A stretch of DNA of 39,091 bases, taken from assembly GCA_900095095.1 (NCBI GenBank), contig FMBT01000600.1:1-39091 (forward strand), read 5' to 3'. The position numbers and the translations under genes were made by a program. Source of the DNA: Fragilariopsis cylindrus CCMP1102. Its lineage: Eukaryota > Bacillariophyta > Bacillariophyceae > Bacillariales > Bacillariaceae. The notes under the pieces were generated by a model that searched no databases, was not told the DNA's origin, and saw only the letters and a list, made by a program, of their open reading frames with translations. Positions 30,472-39,091 of this stretch are shown here, one piece after another. Position 1 is the first letter of the stretch, and the number at the start of each line of letters is the position of its first letter.

Positions 30472-31288
30472 ATGTGCCATTAGAAGTTGAAGTGTTTGAA
30501 ACACGTGTAAAGTTGAAGTGTGTTGCCTGTACCACACGTAAATAAATATCGAGTATGAATGAATCAATCTGAATAAAGCAATCAATCAATCGAATAATCA
30601 ATCGAATAATCAATCGAATGATCAAAGCTACTAGAGCTACTAGCAGCACACTCTACTACTTCTTTTGTGTAATGAAAGTTGTAATGGGGATACGGTATGC
30701 ATCTGCAATCCAAATAAATGCACGTTAATTGGTTTTATTGCAATATGATAAGGCAAAAGCTATGATATAATGTTTCTATAATAAATAATACTAACGACTG
30801 GGCAGACTATGTATTAAAATTTCTTATGGATATAATATTGTTTTATATGAGTACAGTAGTTACACTAATTTTACCCGACAACACAAAAAGAGAAAACCAT
30901 ATATAGAAAAATTATATGTATAGTATAATATGTATATTTGGTACATTTGTTTTCTTCTTTCTTTCTTTTTTTATAATTGTAGCCTAGCCTTTTACCTTTT
31001 CTTTATGTCGTCTAACAAATAATAATAATAATAATAATAGCAACAATAATGTGCACAATCCGTACGTTTGTCTTGTGGTATAATATAATAAGTTAGGAAA
31101 ATAATAGCACAAACAAACACACGGAAAAGAGACGATGTAATTCTCTATCATCCTTTTTGTTTTAAAACTTCTCATCGCGGTCGTCGTTTCATTAAATAAA
31201 GAGTGCAAGAGAAGCAATAACCGCTTGTTCTTTCATTCATTCATTCAACGACGAACTGTTTTCTTTTCCTTTCTATTATTATTATTAT
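30472..31288. other. intergenic region right of the island
   Basis: AT-rich sequence with CAATCGAAT repeats (about 30582-30620) and an AAT microsatellite (about 31018-31040). It carries the 3' side of the minus-strand gene that ends at 31289. No gene recognised. Confidence 0.5.
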
Positions 31289-34142
31289 TTATGTTAAATA
31301 ACATCGACCACCATCTGGCGAATCAGTAAATGTAACACTACCAGATTCTTCACCGAATTGTTTCCCATTCCGTCCACCACTTCCACCACCCCGTCCACTA
31401 CGACCAAATCCTGAACCACCACCGCCGCCACTTGATCCACCACCTGATGAACCACTACTAAATCCTGAAGCTTTACCACGTTGTCGGCCACCACTACCAC
31501 CACCAAAATTACCAAATGAATTTGATTTTGTCGGTGCACGTTGTTCTTGTTGTTGTTGGGATTGTTGTTGTTGTCCACCACCCTGTGAATAACCATCATC
31601 CTGACTATGATTAACGTCAACATACGGTTGGGATGGTGCGCGCTGTTGTTGCGGAGGAGGAGGAGCTTGTTGTTGTTGAGGTGGTTGCATCGCTTGTGGA
31701 AATCCTTGTCCACCACCAGATGGTGCCTGTTGCTGCGGCGGTGGTGGAGGTGGGTTGAATCCACCACCACCTTGTTGTTGTTGTTGATAGCCGCCGCCAC
31801 CACCACCCATACCACCACCCATACCACCTTGTTGTTGAGGTGGAGGTTGTTGCTGTTGAGGTGGTTGCTGCTGCTGTCCATATGGTACTTGATTTTCATC
31901 ACGTCCCTTTTGTTTAAATAATCGATCACGTAATGTTGGCTTGCGTGGTCCAGATTGTCTTGCTGGTGGTTGTGGTTTTTCACGTAATCCCATTTGTCTT
32001 TGTTGGAATTTGTTTACACTACCAGATTCACCGCCACCTCCACCAAAACCACTACTACCACCTCCACCACCAGTTGTTTGAGGATTACCAAATTGTTGAC
32101 TATCAACCATTTTTGGTGGACCAGATTGGAATGTATTACCATTAGCATTTCCAACACCACCATTAACAATTGCAGGTGGTGGACGACCACGGAAATCATC
32201 TTCGTCGTCGTCCGATTCATATCCCTGTTGTTGATAGCCTTGTTGCTGCTGCTGTTGATATCCTTGTTGAGGAGGAGGTTGCTGTTGCTGTTGAGGCGGT
32301 TGCTGTTGATACCCTTGTTGTTGGGAAGGAGGTTGCTGTTGTTGTTGCTGCTGTGGATATCCTGGTGGCGGTGGTGAAATCGGACCTTGTTGCTGCCCTC
32401 CTCCGCCACTACTTCCTCCATTACCACTGCTACGATCTACAATCCCAGGAGTAGGACGAGTATCTTCACGTTGATATTGTGCCGGTGGAGGTGAATTTTG
32501 TGGTGGAGGGGTGGTGGTTGCTGTTGAGACGGTGCATCACCAGGTTGCTGCATTACAGGAACAGTTGGGGTGGGGGTGATGCATTAGCTTGAGCTTGAGC
32601 TTGAGGCGGTGGTGCATTAGCTTGAGGTGGTGGAGGAGGAACCTGAAAACCCTGGGCTGCTGCTTGTGCTTGTGCTTGTTGAGGTGGTGGAATACCTGCT
32701 TCGGTTGGTCGAGAAGGATTTTGTGGAGGTGGTTGTGACGAACCTCCTCCTCCTCCACCAGGACCACTAGGACCACCAAATGATGCTCCATGTGGTGGAG
32801 GAGGATAACCTCCTGGTGGCGACTGCGACTGTTGTGGCGGTGGTGGTGGTGGTGGTGGATAATCACTAGGAGAAGGTGGTGGTGGTGGTGGATACCCTCC
32901 TGTTGTTGGACCTTGTGACGGTCCACCCATATTAGGCTGCGGTGGCGGTATAGGAGGTGGATACCCTCCTCCTCCTCCTTGCGGACCACCTCCACTAGGT
33001 TGCGGTGGTGGTGGCATCGGACCATAACCATTACCATTACCATTGTTATAGTTGCTACCACTATTACCATTGTTACCACCATTACCACTATTATTATTAC
33101 TTCGTTGTTCATTTTGTACAATTTCTAATGTTTCTTGTACAATTTGCAATTCCGCAATCACACTTTCCATCATTTGACGTGTCGATTCTTGTTGTTCGTC
33201 ATGAATCGATCGTAACATACCATCTGTTCTTTGATTTTGGAGTTGTGATGATTCTTCTGCTTTTTCTTCCATCGTATCTAATCGACGTGCTAATCGATCA
33301 TGTTCCATAATTAATTCATCCATTCGATCTAAGACATGACGTTCTTCGACACGATCACCAATATTATTATTCCTTCTACGGAATTCGATATCTCGATCAT
33401 CTTCGATCATACGTTCTTCATCCATAAATCGTTTCGAAAATGTTGGTGCACCACGTGGACTTATACGTGCAAGTCGTGCTGGACCTTCACGTAAATCATC
33501 TAATCCTGATGGTCTATTATCACGTGATGATCTACCTCTAATATCTCTCTCTCTATCTCTCATACTACCACGATCACGATCTCTATCACGATTTCTATCA
33601 CGATCACGATCTCTTGCATAACGATCAGTAAGATCTCTAGCACGCTCACGAATACTTCCACCTCTATTATCAAGCGATCCACCACCATCATAATAATAAT
33701 CACCACGATCACGATCATACATATCATCATCTCTAATATAAGCACCACGATCACGATCAATATCATCAAGATCAAGATCAGCATCAACACGATCCACTGT
33801 ACGATCATCATAACCATATACGTCATTCATTTCATCATTTTGTTGAAAATTTTGTTTTGCAGTTGATCCACTTGTACCATAATAGGTTGAATATGGATGG
33901 GATGAAAAATCTGATACACCCATAAATAATGCACTACTACCAATATTGCTGCTACTACTAGTTGATGATCTTTGTAGTATTCTTCCTCCGATATTCGGCA
34001 ACGATCTTCTTTGTTGACTCGTAAGTGGAGAACCGATATTATTCCGTCTCATCAAAGGTGAAGCTAATGTTGATAACGATTCAACACCCGAAGGTGCCGT
34101 TGACGCTAAACCCAAAAGCGTGACCGCTGTTAAAAGGCTCAT
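31289..34142 (-). CDS. secretory Pro/Gln/Gly-rich coiled-coil protein, two G-run frameshifts
   Basis: The frame from the ATG at 34142 starts with a signal peptide (MSLLTAVTLLGLASTAP). Next is an Asp/Arg region with RD-dipeptide runs (about residues 110-215; DRDRDRNRDRD), a coiled coil at about 264-346 (HVLDRMDELIMEHDRLARRLD), a Pro/Gly/Gln-rich tract, a PTLRDRLFKQKG segment (about 31913-31940), and a Gly-rich RGG-like end (FGRSGRGGGSGGRNGK). The frame breaks twice in G runs (C runs on the coding strand): 32567-32576 and 32508-32511. Between and after them the same composition continues (PPQNSPPPAQYQRED, then YESDDDEDDFRGRPPP), so I treat it as one protein of about 950 residues. No family recognised. 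It faces the gene at 35239 and shares its architecture; plastid or secretory routing is inference, as no Phe follows the cleavage site. Confidence 0.65.
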
Positions 34143-35238
34143 ATTATTGATATTTCGAATTGATGTGAATCTAATTCAATCAAGTTCTATTGAGTTTCTT
34201 TCTGTTTCGAAATTATTAAGGTTGACAGACTTTGCTAATTAATGTCTGCTGTCGTTGTTGTTGTTGTTGTTGTTATTGTTATTGCTGTGATTTTCGTCTT
34301 CTTGTTGTCATAAGAGATAAGAGAGGGCTTTGGGGGTTTGTGTAATCCGACGTTAAATTTAATTGAAGAACGGAATGTCAAGCGTGATTTAGCAAGCGTG
34401 ATGTGAAGGATGTGAAGGATTTTTTGAAGGAGATCTCCATTTTAAAAGTACACAAACGCACGCACTTGTTGTTTTGTTTCTACACCTCTGCCAGTTGGAG
34501 ATGTTTGGCGAGTCTATTTGAAAATTTTAAATATTGATCTTTGTCAGAATTAGAGACACACGTCAGTGAGTTACTGCTTAGCTTGGCATAATCATGCATT
34601 GTTTTTATTTGACATGCCGACTTTTTATTTCTCTTAATAGGTCCTTGCACGCTACAACGCACGATTGAGTCTAAAATGGAAATTACTTAGGTTAGTACTT
34701 ACTTAGATTCGTTTTCAAATATAGATACATACAAAGGGGTATGCGCGATGCATCTACACAGCGTGGGTGTGGCAAACTACGGCGAACCACCGTTATTTTC
34801 CTTTCAAATTATTTTCGCCAACTAATGGCACCATCGCCACAACAGAAAACCTTCAACTCGCTATAATTTCATAAGATTTATCAGTTGACCAATCAGAACA
34901 ATTACTCTCTTAAAAAATAACGTATATTTATAAATTTACGTCATCGTGACATCACCACGGCATAAATTAGCGCGCGAAATGAAGAAAGGTATGTATCACA
35001 AGAACTTCAATTTTCTATCCTCACATAAATCCATATTGTTATTCTATCCGCGAACGAAACGAAGCAAAGAAACCAAAAACATCAACCAACAGACGACACA
35101 CAACTTACTTCAAAACACAATCTAAAGAAAGTGTTACAATTTCATTTCGTTTACAAAAAGCAAGACAGAAGAAAAGTATTCAAGCAAAAGAATCGAATCG
35201 AATCGAATCGAATCAATCCTACATACAGTACACTCACC
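34143..35238. promoter_or_regulatory. 1.1 kb divergent promoter region
   Basis: It lies between the two head-to-head long-repeat protein genes. Visible are a TTG microsatellite (about 34252-34277) near the minus gene and an AATCG run (about 35190-35215) in the leader of the plus gene, whose ATG is in a good context (CACCATGA). No core promoter element could be fixed by eye. Confidence 0.5.
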
Positions 35239-38200
35239 ATGAGACTTATTTTGTCAGCCGCCGTTTTTGCGTTATGGATGGCAGAATCCTCACCTAACGT
35301 GGATGCCTTTTCGATACAACCTCCTCGTGCAGCATCTACAAGGTATCCTATGTTTATGAGTAGTACAATGGAACGTACGGGAGCTCAAGTACCATCTCCA
35401 TCGAATGCAGGACATCCTTTTGCGGCATATGGTAAAGCTCAACAGCAAAATAATGGCGGATATTCACCATTCGGTGGTGGTGGTGGTCCTTCCCGTCCAT
35501 CTACTCCACCTCCAGCACCAGGAACAGTCAACAGAGATGTTGTTGGTGCATCAGCTGCTGCTTCATCTACATCATCTTTTGAAGCCTACATGCAAGGAAG
35601 GAATAATAACAATAATAGTAACACGCCACCGCCACCGACACCACCATCCTCTACATCGCCGCCATCAAGTGCAAATAATTCCAGCAATAATTTTTTTGCA
35701 AAGCAACAGCAGCAACAGCTTTCTCAGCCTAGTATGCCATCAAGTTTTGCAAGTAATACAGGTGGTGCAACATCGTATTCTTCTGCAGGTGGTGCAACAT
35801 CGAATTTCGGTACACCGTCTACACCGCCGCCTCCACCACCGCCTCGTCCTGCTGCTCCTGCTGCTGCAGCGAATAATAATGAAAATCCATCGTCCTTTGC
35901 AGATTTTGCATCTCGAGGAAATAATAATTATAATAATAATAATAATTCACCAACACCATCAGCAACCTACAACAACAATAATGGAAATAATGGTGCACCA
36001 GGTGGTCCATCATCTTTTGAATCATTTGCATCACGAGGAACTGCAGCATATGCACCTCCTACAACACCGACACAGCATCAGCAGCAGCAGCAGTCCGCTC
36101 CTTTCACGCCGCCGAATGGGATTGAAAATTCGAATGGAAATGGAAATTCGAATAATTCTGTCGTAGGAAGTACATTCTCAAGTTTTGCTACAAGAAGTGG
36201 ACCACCGTCGACTCCTCCAACAGCAGCTGCGAGGTCGTCGACTCCTCCTGCTTCACCTCCACCTCAACCGATTTCGACACAAAATTCTCCTGTAACAAAT
36301 TCCTTTGAAGCATATATGGATCAACGTCGTCGTGAAGATCAAGCAAAAGCATCAGCATCAGCATCCACAGCAGGTGGAGGTGGAGGAGGTGGTTCCCCTT
36401 TCCCAGGACGTTCTAGCTTATCAGGTGCTGGTGACAGTTCACCATTTCCAGGAAGTGCATCACATATTGCAAGTACGGTTGCAGCAGCAATTGATCCATC
36501 ATCACCACTTCCACCATATATGAGTCCAGCATCATTGGAAGATGCTTCTATTCGATCTGCGAATCTACCAGAATCGCCTCAATCATCACCTCCACGACCT
36601 GATTTTAGACCGCAAATGCCTATGCCGCCGCCTGCGTATGCTACGGAACAGCAACGATCGACGGTACCTTCTACTACTGCTGGTGTGCGTGATCAACAAG
36701 TGAATTCAATCGGAATAGCACCACCAACACCAACAGGTGGACTTTCTCATCCATCAAGTAGTGGTGCAACAACAGCAGCAGGCCTGCCATCGTCAGAAAT
36801 TATTGGTCGTTTAGATCAAGTATTGTCACAACAACGTTCATTCTCAAATAGATTAGATGGTGTTGAACAACGTATTGATACTTCTGCACAAGAAAATGAA
36901 CAACGTACAAAGGTACTATTAGAATCATTCCGTGAAGATTCAAAGAAAACACAGGATGTATTTATGAATCGTATTAATTCTGATATTCGTGGTATGAGAA
37001 CAACTATTGATAAAGTATTGGTTGAACAACGTTCACTTAAACAAAAACAAGATACACAAGAATTGAAAATTTCTGATATGTCAAATTCAAGAAATGAAAT
37101 GTCTGAAAAAATGCTAACACTTGAAAAGACAACCAGTATTAGAGCACAAAATTTAGAAACTACCCAAAAGGAAGCAACTATTAATCAATCACGACGTATT
37201 GATTCTGTAATTGATCGTTTAAATTCGGAACGTGATGAATTTATGCAAGGTCAACAACAACAACAAGGTCAAGGTGGCCCTTCCAATGCAAATAGTAATG
37301 GTGGTGATCAAGCAGCAATGAATGCACGTATGATGGAATTTGAAAAACATCAAATAGAACGTATGGCAGCATTTGAGGATTATCAACGAGAACAATTAGT
37401 TGATGCACTCAAAGATCAACAGCAACAAAATCAAGCTGGTTCTCCCTCTCAACAACGTGGTGGTGTTAATGGTGGAGAAACAGAACGTCAATTACAGGAA
37501 CGATTAAATGAGGCACAATCACGTAAGGAGCAATTGTTAAATCAATTAAGTGAAATGCAACATCAAGAAGATGCGTATCATGGTCGTTCATCGTCGTCGT
37601 CGGATGGACCACAGGGTAATGGACAACGATCAGGACCGGGTGGTGGATCACCACCACCACCATTTGGTGCGTCGGAACGTACTAGTCAACAACAACAACA
37701 ACAACAAGGATCACCTTCTGAATCATATGGTGCACCACCTTCTTCTCCCAACGGTGTTACTGATCGCAATAACGGCGGATCGAGGCAACATCAACGTCAA
37801 CCTCAATTCGAAGACGACCATGTCGAAGATGAATTTGAAGAGGAGGAGGAAGAAGAAGAACCCCCAAGACGCAGTATGCTTCGTGATCGTTTAGGTAAAG
37901 CAAGTGGCGAAGAAATGTACAAACCTAAGAATAGTCGTAGAGACGGTCCTGTGGATAATTTTGACGACGACGACATGTTATCTGAAGAAGATGAACGACA
38001 ATTTCAACATGAACGTATGATGCGTCGTGATCCTGTTTCACCACCGGTTGCTATGGGACCTCAACGTGGTGGTGGTGCTGGTAGTGCACCTCGACAACAA
38101 CAACAACGTGGAGAACAACGTGGAGGACAACGAGATCGATTCAATGATGATTCACGTCGTAATGGGGGAGGTCGTCCATCTTCACCTAACATGATGCACT

Positions 38201-39091
38201 CAGATCCTGAGTTTTTAGATGATGCCGAAGCTGATTCTGTTCAACAAAAATTAAGGTAGTATGCGTGCATTTAAGGGTGATGAACCATTACAGAGCAAAT
38301 CTTTATTTGGTAACGATCCAATTGGTAATAAAAAGAGCAATGGTCGTAATAATCCTTCACGGAAAAATCAAGCAGGTCCTCCTGCTGGCGGCTGGTAAAA
38401 AACTTCACCGTACACGTGAATTAACACCACCACCAGCATCGAATCCAATATTGGATCGTAAATTAGAACATTTCTTGAAAGAAACATTGAAGGATGGGAA
38501 TAAACCGCACTTTGATAAAGAGATGGAAAATTTGTTATTAGAAAAATACCAACCGTTGAAGGATTATGGTTGGTTAACACCACCTAATGTTACATTCTTG
38601 AGGAGTGTATTGTGTACCTTTTTAGAGCATAAGGGTTGTCAAGTTGAAATGGATTTGCGTGAAGCATCACCAAAGGCATTACGTGAATGGGATCAATTAT
38701 TAGATTTGTTATCAAATGAATTGTACCAATGGACAAATGAAACACCAGAAATAATTCAAGAACCAAATAATCAATGGGTATTTATGGTAGTAAAAATGTG
38801 CGTATGAAGACAACTACTCTCCTACTAACAACAATAACAATGCTAATAATGGTGGTCCACAACAACAAGGTATGACGAAGGAAGAAATGTTGCGACGGAA
38901 ACGACGTAATGATAAAGCCTTTCATGTATCAACAGATCCATCGGATGTAAACCATCGAATGTTGTAAATGAAATTGAAAATGAGACAAGAAGAGATGGGA
39001 CGATCATTATCATTAACATATCAAGAACATTAGCACTGATCAACGACAATAGCAACAGCAACGAAAGGGGTAGGAATGACAAGACAATAGA
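35239..39091 (+). CDS. plastid-type disordered protein with spaced SF motifs; 3' end broken or open
   Basis: The ATG at 35239 is preferred over an upstream non-ATG start. Residues 1-24 form a signal peptide ending VDAF-SIQPP, an ASAF-like plastid motif. Residues 50-370 are Pro/Ser/Asn/Gly-rich and carry seven short aromatic motifs (F at 61, 114, 170, 220, 260, 316, 356; e.g. SFEAYMQGR, SFADFASRG, SFESFASRG). A coiled coil spans about 518-671 (IIGRLDQVLSQQRSF, MNRINSDIRGMRTTI), then more Pro/Gln sequence, an acidic block (EDEFEEEEEEEEPP), SMLRDRLGKASG near 878, and a stop at 38257. Beyond this the protein continues in other frames: MRAFKGDEPLQSKSLFG, then a folded C-terminal domain (ILDRKLEHFLKETL, YGWLTPPNVTFLRSVL, ALREWDQLLDLL), then NDKAFHVSTDPSD. 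Shifts lie near 38256-38263, 38396-38402 and 38785-38791. A stop at 38965-38967 or a further shift leaves the end unclear. Family unknown. Confidence 0.65.

Noticed and set aside
31294..32454. Several long His/Asn/Leu/Val-rich frames on both strands
   Set aside because: These are shadows of the CAA/CCA/GGT-rich coding strand of the Pro/Gln/Gly protein.
35405..36523. Long His/Leu/Gln-rich frames overlapping the SF-motif protein
   Set aside because: Out-of-frame readings of low-complexity coding sequence; the called frame has signal peptide, motifs and coiled coil.
38250..38420. A 20-nt intron (GTAGTATG...TTTAAG) to explain the shift at 38257
   Set aside because: Far too short for splicing; a one-base indel is simpler and fits the other breaks nearby.

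Overview
The window is nuclear DNA of a photosynthetic stramenopile, most likely a diatom. The evidence is: precursors that start with a signal peptide followed by an ASAF-like motif (ATASAF, VCTAF, VDAF), typical of bipartite targeting to a four-membrane plastid; secreted proteins with Pro-Ser/Thr-Ala repeats like those of diatom cell walls; genes with phased GT-AG introns; and AT-rich intergenic DNA full of microsatellites. No bacterial operon, rRNA, tRNA or CRISPR array was seen.

Layout. 0.4-2.8 kb: a head-to-head pair, an unrecognised plastid-type membrane protein (-) and a DoxX-family membrane protein (+), whose 5' leaders are inverted copies of each other. 3.3-4.6 kb: a two-exon Qa-SNARE (-) ending in a possible prenylation box. 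5.6-7.3 kb: a BUD22/SRFBP1-like ribosome-biogenesis factor (+). 7.9-9.1 kb: an EF-hand membrane protein (+). 9.6-10.8 kb: a secreted repeat protein (+) with KETK 12-mers, a Ser/Thr-Pro stalk and a GG-N beta-roll-like region. 11.5-16.4 kb: a five-exon gene (-) for a signal-peptide protein with three SET-like modules. 17.7-22.9 kb: a gene of about twelve exons (-) for a multi-spanning membrane lipase of the class 3/DAG-lipase type. 24.2-30.5 kb: a repeat and transposon island with a DDE_1 transposase (-), a 182-nt satellite, a 178-nt satellite, a 60-nt-arm foldback and a truncated Pro-Ser repeat gene. 31.3-34.1 kb (-) and 35.2 kb to the window end (+): a head-to-head pair of long low-complexity, coiled-coil proteins with signal peptides. 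The plus-strand one carries an evenly spaced aromatic motif.

Many genes are broken by single-base shifts, several in homopolymers, where the protein reads on sensibly in the next frame. I treat most as sequence or assembly errors, not true pseudogenes. By contrast, the 3,444-nt coding sequence of the SET gene joins across five exons without a break.

The most interesting items are the secreted triple-SET protein beside a secreted lysine-repeat protein (a possible lysine-modification pair for cell-wall proteins; inference only), the disordered plastid-type protein with seven regularly spaced SF-x-x-[FY] motifs (a possible multivalent scaffold; inference only), and the mirrored leaders of the first gene pair.
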